DNA of 62,075 nucleotides, from contig CALURJ010000012.1 of the NCBI GenBank assembly GCA_944323145.1, forward strand, positions 1 through 62,075, in the 5' to 3' direction. This DNA is from Candidatus Gastranaerophilales bacterium. GTDB lineage: Bacteria > Cyanobacteriota > Vampirovibrionia > Gastranaerophilales > Gastranaerophilaceae. This document shows, one piece after another, positions 27,443 through 35,306 of this stretch; the first letter of the stretch is position 1; every line of letters starts with the position of its first letter. The notes beneath the pieces are model-generated. The model made no database searches. It was not told the origin of the DNA and worked only from the letters and a program-made list of their open reading frames with translations. A program made the position numbers and the translations under genes.

Positions 27443-28906
27443 TTATATGTCTGCCAGCTGCAAATAGTAATCGTTCGCTCTTTCAAATTTGTGAGCAGCA
27501 TTAAATAATCTGCTTTCCTGCAATTGCGGAGCTAAGATTTGTAATCCTATCGGCATTCCGTCTTTATCAAATCCTGCCGGTACACTCAATCCCGGAATTC
27601 CTGCAAGGTTAGCGGAAATTGTTGCAATATCGGTTAAATACATCGCAAGAGGATCTGAAGCTTTTGCACCGAGATCAAATGCAGTATTCGGGCAGGTTGT
27701 TGAAATTAAAATATCAACTTTTTTGAATGCTTCTTCAAAGTCGCGTGCAACAAGTGCTCTCATCTGCTGTGCTTTTTTGTAGTAAGCATCGTAATACCCT
27801 GACGATAATGCATAAGTTCCGAGCATTATACGGCGTTTAACTTCAGGGCCGAAGCCTTCTGCCCTTGTTTTTGTGTACATTTCCATAAGATTTTTGGCCC
27901 CAGGAGTTCTGTAACCGTATTTTACCCCGTCAAATCTTGCAAGGTTTGATGAGCATTCTGCTGTTGCAAGAATATAGTAAATTCCGATTGAGTGTTTCAA
28001 GTTCGGTAATGAAATTTCAACGATTTCACATCCTAATTTTTTATAGTCTTCAATCGCTTTTTGAACGGCTTTTTGAACATCTTCCGACAAAGCATCAGTC
28101 ATAAGTTCTTTTATAACTCCGACTTTCATACCTTTAATATTATCGTTAAGGTGTGCTGCATAATGTTCTACAGGGAGATTTAAAGATGTGGAATCTTTAG
28201 GGTCATGTCCTGAAATAACTTCAAGAAGATTTGCCGCATCTTCAACAGTTCTTGCAAATGGGCCTATCTGGTCTAAAGACGATGCAAAGGCAATTAAACC
28301 GTATCTTGAAACACGTCCGTAAGTCGGTTTCATACCGACAATACCGCAGAAAGATGCCGGTAATCTGATTGAACCGCCCGTATCAGATCCGAGCGCAAGA
28401 GTTGCTTCGCAAGCTGCTACAGAAGCTGCGGAACCGCCTGATGAACCGCCCGGAACTTTATTCAAATTCCACGGGTTATGAACTTTTTTAAATGCAGAGT
28501 TTTCGTTAGAAGAACCCATCGCAAATTCATCAAGGTTAGCTTTCCCGACAATCGGAACGAGGTTATTTAATAATTTTTCGCTTATCGTTGCATTGAAAGG
28601 AGATACAAAATTCTCAAGAATTTTGGAAGAAGCAGTTGTTTTCGACCCCTTCAAATTCATATTATCTTTAAGTGCAAGCGGAATACCTGCCAGAAGCGGT
28701 AATTCTTCTCCCTTTGCTATTTTTTCATCAACTTTTTTAGCTGTGTCAAGTGCAATTTCTTTTGTTAATGAATTAAATGCACCTAATTTTTCATCAAGTT
28801 CTTCAATCCTTTTAAATACCGCGTTTGTCAATTCTACGGCAGAAACTTCTTTATTTTTTAAAGCTTTGCTCTGTTCGGCTGCTGATTTTTTTAAAAGCTC
28901 GTTCAT
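27443..28906 (-). CDS. gatA: Asp/Glu-tRNA amidotransferase subunit A
   Basis: GatA is the glutaminase of GatCAB, which converts misacylated Glu-tRNA(Gln) or Asp-tRNA(Asn) to the amide form. The amidase signature is complete: catalytic Lys80 (LALKDNMN), the cis-Ser in GGSSGGSAA (153-161) and the nucleophile Ser179 (DTGGSIRLP). The 487-residue length is normal. Its presence implies indirect tRNA amidation in this organism. gatB and gatC are not adjacent. AAGGAGATATT precedes the start. Confidence 0.97.
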   Translation of the reverse strand: MNELLKKSAAEQSKALKNKEVSAVELTNAVFKRIEELDEKLGAFNSLTKEIALDTAKKVDEKIAKGEELPLLAGIPLALKDNMNLKGSKTTASSKILENFVSPFNATISEKLLNNLVPIVGKANLDEFAMGSSNENSAFKKVHNPWNLNKVPGGSSGGSAASVAACEATLALGSDTGGSIRLPASFCGIVGMKPTYGRVSRYGLIAFASSLDQIGPFARTVEDAANLLEVISGHDPKDSTSLNLPVEHYAAHLNDNIKGMKVGVIKELMTDALSEDVQKAVQKAIEDYKKLGCEIVEISLPNLKHSIGIYYILATAECSSNLARFDGVKYGYRTPGAKNLMEMYTKTRAEGFGPEVKRRIMLGTYALSSGYYDAYYKKAQQMRALVARDFEEAFKKVDILISTTCPNTAFDLGAKASDPLAMYLTDIATISANLAGIPGLSVPAGFDKDGMPIGLQILAPQLQESRLFNAAHKFERANDYYLQLADI

Positions 28907-28988
28907 AATATCTCCTTAAAGCTATTCATTTTTATTATAGGAAAATTTTATGACAAAAATAACAGTTTAGCAAGCGGTGTTTTGACAC

Positions 28989-29019
28989 TTGACAAAATAT
29001 TGAAAATCGTAAATAATAT
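28989..29019 (+). promoter_or_regulatory. Promoter of a putative antisense RNA
   Basis: A consensus TTGACA (28989-28994) is followed by TAATAT at 29014-29019 (19-base spacer; AATAAT at 29012 gives 17). No ORF with a ribosome site follows on the plus strand. Instead two hairpins follow. Confidence 0.55.
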
Positions 29020-29025
29020 AAGTGT

Positions 29026-29145
29026 AGGAAGAGCCAATAAGAATAAGTGTGGTTTTTCTTAAAGGCTCATCTTCACTCCTACGGTTTACAATTTTAGTGC
29101 TATTACTGCAACAGCAAATACCAGTAATAGCATTATTATTTGTTT
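29026..29145 (+). ncRNA. Putative antisense RNA opposite a 21-aa membrane peptide gene
   Basis: From the predicted start near 29026, the RNA would fold into a long hairpin (GTAGGA and GAGCC pairing with GGCTC and TCCTAC, about 29025-29083), then a perfect 11-bp hairpin TGCTATTACTG/CAGTAATAGCA (29098-29132) followed by a T-rich run TTATTATTTG. That reads as an intrinsic terminator, giving an RNA of about 115-120 bases. It would be complementary to nearly the whole minus-strand peptide ORF at 29086-29151 and its 3' region, stopping a few bases short of the start codon. This layout parallels Sib/Ibs-type antitoxin RNAs. Transcription is inferred only from promoter and terminator. Confidence 0.45.
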
Positions 29146-29151
29146 AGCCAT
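29086..29151 (-). CDS. 21-aa hydrophobic peptide, candidate type I toxin
   Basis: On the minus strand an AAGGAGGG ribosome site is followed four bases later by ATG. The ORF then reads Met-Ala-Lys-Gln, about 15 hydrophobic residues (IIMLLLVFAVAVIAL), Lys-Leu and TAA. The product is a single membrane helix with a charged residue at each end, the size and style of Ibs-type toxins, though also of small membrane subunits such as KdpF. The leader contains CTTTCCG that can pair with CGGAAAG overlapping the ribosome site, so translation may be masked. It does not overlap other genes. The opposite strand carries a promoter and terminator for a covering RNA. Confidence 0.5.
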   Translation of the reverse strand: MAKQIIMLLLVFAVAVIALKL

Positions 29152-29162
29152 AGTGCCCTCCT

Positions 29163-29206
29163 TTCCGACCAATTTCTTCACTAATTGTGTGTGCCGGCGG
29201 AAAGCA
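29163..29206 (-). promoter_or_regulatory. Possible ribosome-site-masking hairpin
   Basis: In the peptide gene's leader, CTTTCCG (minus strand, about 29204-29198) can pair with CGGAAAG (about 29168-29162), which runs into GAGGG of the ribosome site. The remaining gap up to 29267 shows a weak -10 candidate (TATATT, minus strand, near 29222-29227). Confidence 0.4.
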
Positions 29207-29267
29207 TGAGCTTGTCCTACAATATAATCCTAATACAAATTTGATTTTAACGCAATATTATTAAAAT

Positions 29268-29849
29268 TTATAATTTCTGCATTTTTTTATTAATTTCGGC
29301 GTGTATTCTGTTTGCGCGATAAAGATAGTTTGTCAGCTTTTCGTAATTGGCTTTTGTTTCACCATACGGAACTTTCATTGCAATAAGCTCATCTACGTTT
29401 TTGTTTATGCTTGTAAGAGTGTCCAGGGAGTCGCTTAAATCCAGTATTGACTTAACTTTTTTCGACATACGGGCAATAATTCTCCTTGATACAAAACGGG
29501 CAAGACGATGTATCGGCGACAATTTCGGTTTAGGCTTTTTGGAAATTATTGCATCGGTTATTTTTTCTGCCATATTGCGCTTTGAATGCTGTTCTTTTAA
29601 GTCGGCCAGTTCATTTTCTATCTTTTTTGCCTGAATTTTTAAATCCATAACATCAAGAAGTTTTCCCAACAATTCTGCCCCTTTTATTTTTGAATTGAGG
29701 GCATCAAGAGCTTCTTCTTTTTCAGCTATCAGACATTCCAGTTTTAAAGTTTTGTCGTCGAGGTCTTTAAAAGAATTATCATTTAATATGTTTAAATCAT
29801 AATCATTTAATCTTTTATTAAAATTTGTTTGAAATAAATTATTGTTCAT
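29268..29849 (-). CDS. Hypothetical coiled-coil protein, 193 aa
   Basis: The family is not recognised. Residues about 28-95 are a charged, Leu-spaced coiled coil (LKLECLIAEKEEALDALNSK, KKIENELADLKEQHSK). Residues 108-130 are strongly basic (KPKPKLSPIHRLARFVSRR), and the end is a second helical region. There is no signal peptide or membrane segment. The basic stretch could contact nucleic acid or membrane. It lies 36 bases downstream of the lptF/G-like gene on the same strand and could be the last gene of that operon. Confidence 0.6.
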   Translation of the reverse strand: MNNNLFQTNFNKRLNDYDLNILNDNSFKDLDDKTLKLECLIAEKEEALDALNSKIKGAELLGKLLDVMDLKIQAKKIENELADLKEQHSKRNMAEKITDAIISKKPKPKLSPIHRLARFVSRRIIARMSKKVKSILDLSDSLDTLTSINKNVDELIAMKVPYGETKANYEKLTNYLYRANRIHAEINKKMQKL

Positions 29850-29885
29850 TCCAGTTTCCCTAAAAACCGTAAATCAGGATTTTTG

Positions 29886-31001
29886 TCACTCGATTGTGTA
29901 AACTTTTTTGTAATATAGAAATGCTCCTACAATGGTTAGTACAATATTGGGCATCCAGGCGGCAAGGAAAGGCTGTAGTGTTCCCGCTTCACCGAATGAT
30001 ATTGAAAGCGCTCTTATCAGGTAATAAGCAAATATAATAAGAATACTGAATAAGAAACCTCTGTTATACCTTACTCTCGGCGGTGTAATTGCAAGCGGAA
30101 CGCCTATTAACACAAGTGCAATTGTTGTCAGCGGCAGAGCAAGTTTGTCATAAAGTTCTATATGAATTACATTTTTTTGTTCATCGCTGATATGATTGTG
30201 ACGGATAAAGTTTATCAGCTGTGTAAAGTTCATTTCTTTTGCAACATTTTTATTTAATTCTTTTGACATATCAAGGCCGAATTTTACAACTGACCTGTCA
30301 AACAGTGTGGTATTAAGAATTTTACCGTCATCACCGACCGTATAAACAGCTCCTTTTTCAAATTCCCATCCTTCGGGCGAAGTTTTTCCTTCATCAGCCT
30401 GTAAAACTTGAATAGTTCCCTGTTTTGCTGTATCAAGAACAGTTATATTATGTAAAACTTTGTTTTCGCAAAAGCCTACATAAAAAAGTCTTTTTAGACT
30501 CGCTCCGTCTGTCAATTCTTTGAATACAAAGTTTTGTTTGCCCTCGGGAATATTTTTCTGCCCCAGTGACCATAAAGCTAAATCTTTTGACTGTTTTGTC
30601 ATAACAGGAACTATGCTTTCATTAATAATGAAACTGCAAATTGACATTACAAGCGCAAAGATAAATATAGGTTTTGCAATTCTGTTTAAGCCGATACCGC
30701 AGGCTCTCATGACGGTGATTTCTGATTTTAAGCTTAATCCGTTTAAAGTCATAACCGTTGCAAGCAAAACTCCCATAGGAATTGTCATTACAATAACCTG
30801 CGGAAGGTTTAGTATAATCATCATTAAAGCAACTTTGAAAGGAATTCCGAACAGCGAAATTTGTTTAATCAGGGTGATAAATGTGTCTGAAGCAAAGATG
30901 ATTGATGTAAACACGCAAACACCCATGATAAACATCTCAATTACCTGTCTTAAGATATATTTATCAAGTATTGAAATTCTGCTGTCGTCAAAGTTTGCCA
31001 T
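29886..31001 (-). CDS. LptF/LptG family permease
   Basis: LptF and LptG are the membrane subunits of the LptB2FG transporter that extracts lipopolysaccharide from the inner membrane. The N-terminal block ILDKYILRQVIEMFIMGV and the motif PIFIFALVMS fit the YjgP/YjgQ family. There are three membrane segments before and three after a periplasmic beta-jellyroll domain (residues about 130-270). At 371 residues it is a normal single subunit. No second subunit is adjacent; some cyanobacteria are reported with one. It implies an LPS-bearing outer membrane. TAATAT lies six bases upstream of the ATG, so an internal leaderless promoter is possible. The MDR gene is 24 bases upstream. Confidence 0.9.
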   Translation of the reverse strand: MANFDDSRISILDKYILRQVIEMFIMGVCVFTSIIFASDTFITLIKQISLFGIPFKVALMMIILNLPQVIVMTIPMGVLLATVMTLNGLSLKSEITVMRACGIGLNRIAKPIFIFALVMSICSFIINESIVPVMTKQSKDLALWSLGQKNIPEGKQNFVFKELTDGASLKRLFYVGFCENKVLHNITVLDTAKQGTIQVLQADEGKTSPEGWEFEKGAVYTVGDDGKILNTTLFDRSVVKFGLDMSKELNKNVAKEMNFTQLINFIRHNHISDEQKNVIHIELYDKLALPLTTIALVLIGVPLAITPPRVRYNRGFLFSILIIFAYYLIRALSISFGEAGTLQPFLAAWMPNIVLTIVGAFLYYKKVYTIE

Positions 31002-31007
31002 AATTTA

Positions 31008-31013
31008 ATATTA
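31008..31013 (-). promoter_or_regulatory. -10-like box six bases before the permease start
   Basis: TAATAT on the minus strand ends six bases before ATG 31001, with no ribosome site between. It lies in the 24-base gap after the MDR gene. Confidence 0.3.
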
Positions 31014-31025
31014 CTGGAAACAAGT

Positions 31026-31997
31026 TTATTTATCAAATTCAATAAGAACTTTTAACGTTTCTTTTTCTTTATTTTTTTCAAAAGCTTCAAGTGCGTCATC
31101 TGCCTTGTATTTGGCAGAAATCAGCGGTGAAAAGTCTACTTTCCCTGATTTTAAAAGTCTTAAAGCCGGCCCGAACTGTCCGCATCTTGAACCTAAAACC
31201 GTAATTTCATCAATTACAATCGGCGCAAGATTAAATTCTTTTGATGCTGCAACCGTACTTTTTAGAACAAGAACCCCGCGGGGTTTGGTCAGCGCAAGCG
31301 ATGTTTCAAATCCTGATACAGAACCTGTTGCCTCTACAACAACGTCATAAATTTTTTCAATTTTCAAGTCATTGAGAAGCTTTGTTTTTACGCCTTGCGC
31401 ATGCGCAATATCAAGTTTATTTTGGTGTTTGCCGACAAGTGTAACATCATAATTTTGTGCATTAAGAGCAAGTGCTGTAATAAGTCCCAATTTGCCGTCA
31501 CCGAGAATTATAACTTTTTGAAAAGGTTTAATATGGAGCTGTTCCGTGATTTCGCAGGCCGCAGCAAGAGGTTCTGTAAACACAGCCTGTTCATCAGAAA
31601 CATTGTCAGGAACTTCAAAAAGTGTTTCCAGAGGCATTGTAAAATACTGGGCGAAAACCCCGTCTTTTCTCCAAATTCCTAAAGTGTGGCGGTCGGGGCA
31701 GTGGCGGTAAAGTTTTTCCGCGCAATAAGGACAGTCAGTTTTTTTACAGCCGTAGCTGATTTCAGGAACTACTCTTTTGCCTAAAAGTGATTGGTCTTCG
31801 TCATTGATTTCTTCAACAACTCCGACAGCTTCGTGCCCCAAAATACCTTTATAGCCCATATAACCTTTAGTAATCTCGTAATCTGTATTGCAAATCCCTG
31901 CAAGAGTTACACGCACCAATGCTTCTCCCTTTTGCGGGACAGGCTTTTTATAATCATTTACTAATTTTAATCCTTCATCAAATACTACAGCTTTCAT
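31026..31997 (-). CDS. Zinc-dependent MDR-family dehydrogenase
   Basis: A medium-chain dehydrogenase of the alcohol/threonine-dehydrogenase type. The catalytic zinc site is visible in GICNTDYEI and GHEAVGVVEE. The structural zinc lobe is CKKTDCPYCAEKLYRHC, with four Cys. The Rossmann motif is VIILGDGKLGLI. The 323-residue length is a little short but complete. Its reaction is unknown; the short substrate-binding loops are compatible with polyol or alcohol dehydrogenases. A clear AAGGAG-type ribosome site precedes ATG 31997. The lptF/G-like gene follows 24 bases later on the same strand. Confidence 0.87.
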   Translation of the reverse strand: MKAVVFDEGLKLVNDYKKPVPQKGEALVRVTLAGICNTDYEITKGYMGYKGILGHEAVGVVEEINDEDQSLLGKRVVPEISYGCKKTDCPYCAEKLYRHCPDRHTLGIWRKDGVFAQYFTMPLETLFEVPDNVSDEQAVFTEPLAAACEITEQLHIKPFQKVIILGDGKLGLITALALNAQNYDVTLVGKHQNKLDIAHAQGVKTKLLNDLKIEKIYDVVVEATGSVSGFETSLALTKPRGVLVLKSTVAASKEFNLAPIVIDEITVLGSRCGQFGPALRLLKSGKVDFSPLISAKYKADDALEAFEKNKEKETLKVLIEFDK

Positions 31998-32037
31998 TTT
32001 TTCTCCTTATAACTATATAATTTTGTGGGTAAAATTG

Positions 32038-32241
32038 CTACTCTCCTTCGGCAACGACTGTTGCAATGAGTTCTCCATAGCTGTTCATAGAACCGTCGGT
32101 TTCTTCTACTACGTATGAATAACCCTCTTTGCCTTCAACGGCTTTTTCTGCTTTTTGCAGTGCTTCATCATAGTCTTTTGTTTCACATACTAATGTTTTT
32201 GAAAATTCCGAATGATTTTTTAATGTGTAAACGTGATACAT
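32038..32241 (-). CDS. Hypothetical small protein, 67 aa
   Basis: The family is not recognised. It is a compact alpha/beta protein (YHVYTLKN strand, a DYDEALQKAEKAVEG helix, YSYVVEE strand) without membrane segments. GGAAAGGA precedes the ATG. It sits between cysE and the MDR dehydrogenase gene on the same strand, separated from cysE by a palindromic repeat. Acidic, 16 Asp/Glu in 67 residues. No function is proposed. Confidence 0.55.
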   Translation of the reverse strand: MYHVYTLKNHSEFSKTLVCETKDYDEALQKAEKAVEGKEGYSYVVEETDGSMNSYGELIATVVAEGE

Positions 32242-32261
32242 TTTTGGTCCTTTCCAGTAAA

Positions 32262-32311
32262 GTGAAGAGTTAACAATGAGCGGTATTTCTTATTCACATT
32301 TCACTCTTCAC
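32262..32311. repeat. Inverted repeat GTGAAGAGT/ACTCTTCAC overlapping the cysE stop
   Basis: The 9-bp arms lie at 32262-32270 and 32303-32311, with a degenerate CTTCAC extension. The cysE stop codon is inside the right arm, so the C-terminal KSEA of CysE is repeat-encoded. Confidence 0.6.
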
Positions 32312-32964
32312 GCTTCACTTTTTTCAATTTTTTCTTTTAACTCCATTACTTCATATTTTAATCTGTTTAATTCGCATTTAACAGGATCGGGAATTCTATT
32401 ATGCATAAGAACTCCGTTTTTATCTTTAATTTTTCTATGCACAACTCTTCCGGGGACACCGACGACTGTTGAATATTCTGGAACGTCATCAACGACTACC
32501 GAACCCGCGCCTACTCGGACGTAATCTCCAAGAGTTATGTTTCCGAGGACTTTTGCTCCTGCACCGACAATCACTCCGTTACCAAGGGTCGGATGGCGTT
32601 TGCCGTGCTCTTTACCTGTTCCGCCTAAGGTTACCTGCTGATAAATAAGCACATCATCGCCTATTATGGTGGTTGCACCGATTACAACACCTTCGCCATG
32701 GTCTATGAAAAATCTTCGTCCGATTTTTGCTGCAGGGTGAATTTCAATACCCGTAATAATTCTTGTTACATAAGAAATTATGCGCGGAATTAAAGGAATA
32801 TGCCATTTGTAGAGTCTGTGCGCGAAGCGGTAGGCAATTAATGCATGAAGCCCCGGATAACATAAAATTACCTCAAGCAAATTTTCTGCTGCCGGATCTT
32901 TGTCGTAGATTACCTGAATATCTTCTTTTACCTTTGTTATTCCGCGTTTGAGTATTTTTAGCAT
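32308..32964 (-). CDS. cysE: Serine O-acetyltransferase
   Basis: CysE acetylates serine with acetyl-CoA, the first step of cysteine synthesis. An N-terminal helical domain (residues 1-65) is followed by a left-handed beta-helix of hexapeptide repeats (GIEIHPAAKIGRRFFIDHGE, VGAGAKVLGNITLGDYVRVG), with the catalytic HG and DH residues visible. YQQVTLGGTG and RHPTLGNGV are family hallmarks. At 218 residues it is the short EpsC type that lacks the extended N-domain of enteric CysE. The C-terminal regulatory tail is short. No cysK is adjacent; tyrS lies upstream on the same strand with a 27-base gap. Confidence 0.95.
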   Translation of the reverse strand: MLKILKRGITKVKEDIQVIYDKDPAAENLLEVILCYPGLHALIAYRFAHRLYKWHIPLIPRIISYVTRIITGIEIHPAAKIGRRFFIDHGEGVVIGATTIIGDDVLIYQQVTLGGTGKEHGKRHPTLGNGVIVGAGAKVLGNITLGDYVRVGAGSVVVDDVPEYSTVVGVPGRVVHRKIKDKNGVLMHNRIPDPVKCELNRLKYEVMELKEKIEKSEA

Positions 32965-32991
32965 TTAAGTGTCCTCACATTTGACCTTCAC

Positions 32992-34209
32992 TTAAATTAA
33001 TTTTGCAAATTTGCGTTTTCCTGCTTGCAATACTACGCTGTCTGTAAAGTTAAATGTATAAGCCATATCGGTAATTTTTTCACCGTCAACTTTTACACCG
33101 CCGCCTTGTATTAAGCGTTTTGCCTCTCCTTTGCTGGCAGTAAATTTAAGTTCTACAAGAACATCTAAAATACCTTTTCCGTTCATACCTGATATTTCTT
33201 CAATATCATCAGGGATACCTTTGTTGGAAACTACATTTATAAAAGCATCCTGTCCGCGTTTAGCACCTTCTTCTCCATGGTATTCTGCGGTAATTGTGTA
33301 TGCAAGTTTCAGTTTTATATCGCGCGGGTTAACAGAGCCTTCTGCGATTTGTTTATCAATTGCTTCAAGTTCTTTTTTTGTAGCATCTGTGAGCAGACTG
33401 TAATATCTTGAAATCATGTTATCAGGAATACTCATTAACTTTCCGAACATATCAATTTCGCTGTCTGTTAAAGAAATACAGTGTTCCGGATATGTTTTAG
33501 ACATTTTTACAACTCCGTCTGTTCCTTCCAATAAAGGCAGAAGCATTACAAGCTGAGGATATTTTTTACCGTATGCGGCTTGAATATCTCTCCCTAACAG
33601 TGTGTTAAATCTCTGGTCTGTTCCGCCGAGTTCTATATCTGAATCAATTTCCACAGAATCGTAAGCCTGCATAAGAGGATAGAAAAATTCGTGGATTGCA
33701 ATCGGCTTTCCTTCTGCATAGCGTTTCGCAAAATCGTCGCGTGTCATCATTTGCGCAACAGTAACTTGTGATGCAAGTTTAAGCAAATCAGTAAAAGTCA
33801 TTTTGTGAAGCCAGTCAGCATTATTTACAACTTCGGCCTTTGAAACATCAAGGACTTTTGACATTTGTTCAAAATAGGTTTTTGCATTTGCTTCAACCTG
33901 TTCTTTAGTCAGTGCCGGACGCGTTTCGGATTTTCCTGACGGGTCTCCGACCATTGCTGTTGCACCGCCTACAATTAAAACAATTTTGTGTCCGAGGCTT
34001 TGAAATTCTCTTAACTTTCTCATAACTACAGTGTGTCCGAGATGTAAGTCAGGTCTTGTCGGATCCATTCCGAGTTTTACTCTCAGCGGGGTATTTGTAT
34101 CATGAGAATGCTGTAATTTTACAGCAAGTTCTTCAATTCCGCCCGGCAGAACTTCAGCGTTGCGTGTTAAATGTTTTGCCTGTTCAATAAATTCCTCTCT
34201 TATTTCCAT
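32992..34209 (-). CDS. tyrS: Tyrosyl-tRNA synthetase
   Basis: A class I aminoacyl-tRNA synthetase that charges tRNA(Tyr). The HIGH motif is seen as HLGHT (within PDLHLGHTVVMRKL) and the KMSKS motif as KMSKT. The catalytic domain also shows NADWL and the GGTDQRFN tyrosine site. The C-terminal S4 domain (residues about 345-405) contains KGEAKRLIQGGGVKVDG. At 405 residues it belongs to the longer TyrZ-like group. A ribosome site GGAGAAA precedes the start. It lies upstream of cysE in what may be a two- or three-gene run. Confidence 0.97.
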   Translation of the reverse strand: MEIREEFIEQAKHLTRNAEVLPGGIEELAVKLQHSHDTNTPLRVKLGMDPTRPDLHLGHTVVMRKLREFQSLGHKIVLIVGGATAMVGDPSGKSETRPALTKEQVEANAKTYFEQMSKVLDVSKAEVVNNADWLHKMTFTDLLKLASQVTVAQMMTRDDFAKRYAEGKPIAIHEFFYPLMQAYDSVEIDSDIELGGTDQRFNTLLGRDIQAAYGKKYPQLVMLLPLLEGTDGVVKMSKTYPEHCISLTDSEIDMFGKLMSIPDNMISRYYSLLTDATKKELEAIDKQIAEGSVNPRDIKLKLAYTITAEYHGEEGAKRGQDAFINVVSNKGIPDDIEEISGMNGKGILDVLVELKFTASKGEAKRLIQGGGVKVDGEKITDMAYTFNFTDSVVLQAGKRKFAKLI

Positions 34210-34284
34210 AAATTTTTCTCCGATTTATTAATTTCTGTAAAATAATTATATCACACGCAAAAAATTTTTTTCAGGGGTTTAAAA

Positions 34285-34851
34285 ATGACTATGGACAAGA
34301 TTAATAATATAAGTTTTACGGGAATACGAAATATAGGTTTTATAAATTTTAAAAGGCCTTCTCTTTTGGCTAATGCTAAATCAAAAAGTCTTTCTATGGT
34401 TTTAAGTGATGATTATAACGGAAAAGATTTAACCGAGTTTTTTGATGTGTTAAACAAAATTCCGCGGACTCAATACGGTTATCTTCATCCCGAATCAAAA
34501 AATATTTTAAATATCGAATGTACAACTTTTAAGGATTATAGTACCCTTTTAATAAACGGCAGACCTGTAAAGGTTGATGACGAACATCTGCCGATGTTTT
34601 CATATATTGCGAAACTTACAAGGAAAATCGCAGGTTTGACGGATAAACAAATGGTGGTTAATGAAAGTTATAAGGAATTTGCGGCGGATGAATTGCTTGT
34701 GTTCGGAGAAAAAGTGTCAAAAATGCCGGAGTCTGGATATTCAGAAAAATCAATTGATTATTACTTAAACAGAAATGTCGCGAGAATGGGAGCCGGACGT
34801 GTTAACGCTTTTATTCAAAATATAATGAACCAATATTTTTGTATTAAATAA
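34285..34851 (+). CDS. Lineage-specific hypothetical protein with NISFTG motif, 188 aa
   Basis: No family recognised. It starts MTMDKINNISFTG, carrying the N-terminal [VI]-[ST]-F-x-[GA] motif. It continues as a soluble alpha/beta protein with a LTRKIAGLTDKQMVV segment and a C-terminal VNAFIQNIMNQYFCIK. It may be a distant relative of the NNVSFQG protein at 23675, by the similar order of a strand-rich first half (NILNIECTTF, TLLINGRPV) and a helical second half. ATG at 34285 has CAGGGG upstream; ATG 34291 is an alternative. Confidence 0.6.
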   Translation: MTMDKINNISFTGIRNIGFINFKRPSLLANAKSKSLSMVLSDDYNGKDLTEFFDVLNKIPRTQYGYLHPESKNILNIECTTFKDYSTLLINGRPVKVDDEHLPMFSYIAKLTRKIAGLTDKQMVVNESYKEFAADELLVFGEKVSKMPESGYSEKSIDYYLNRNVARMGAGRVNAFIQNIMNQYFCIK

Positions 34852-34882
34852 AAAGACCGGTGAAAGAAACCGGCCTTTTTTA
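34850..34882. terminator. Bidirectional intrinsic terminator
   Basis: AAAAAGACCGGT pairs with ACCGGCCTTTTT, with one A-C mismatch and T or A tracts both ways. It serves this gene and the convergent tail gene at 34887. Confidence 0.8.
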
Positions 34883-34886
34883 TTTT

Positions 34887-35297
34887 TTAACCTGTAATTG
34901 AATTTAGTTCAGTGCGTAATTCTGTTATTTGCGAATTGTAATATTCAAGCCAGGTTGTATCCTCGTCTTTGAGGGAAGGTTCTGCAAGAGCTCGAATTCT
35001 TTTTTTATCAATTTCTTCCAGCTCATTTTGAATTTCTTTTACTCTGATTGCATTTTGAATATTTAATTGTTTAATGTTTGTTTCTTCGGCTGATAATTTT
35101 TTCCAAATACCATTTTCCTGTGAGTATTGCTTTTCATCTGCCGCTATTACATTCCCTTCAAACGGGATAATTATTTTTCCTTTATTTTGTTCGTTGAGCA
35201 AATTTATCCAGTATTGGTCAGTTATTTCTATTGCATTTTCAAAGTTTTCTTCATAAAAACCGTAATCTTTATTATTTTTTGTTCCGTAATATTTCAT
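34887..35297 (-). CDS. Phage tail assembly-like protein
   Basis: The C-terminal half (IDKKRIRALAEPSLKDEDTT then WLEYYNSQITELR) matches the pattern found at the end of many tail-fibre assembly or DUF4376-like phage proteins, from memory. The N-terminal half (FENAIEITDQYWINLLNEQNKGKIII) resembles the domain that precedes it in such genes. At 136 residues it has the size of a tail fibre chaperone. It lies nine bases downstream of a tail-fibre-like gene on the same strand, as in phages. No other phage genes are nearby, so it is an isolated cassette. Confidence 0.65.
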   Translation of the reverse strand: MKYYGTKNNKDYGFYEENFENAIEITDQYWINLLNEQNKGKIIIPFEGNVIAADEKQYSQENGIWKKLSAEETNIKQLNIQNAIRVKEIQNELEEIDKKRIRALAEPSLKDEDTTWLEYYNSQITELRTELNSITG

Positions 35298-35306
35298 TTT
35301 CCCTCC

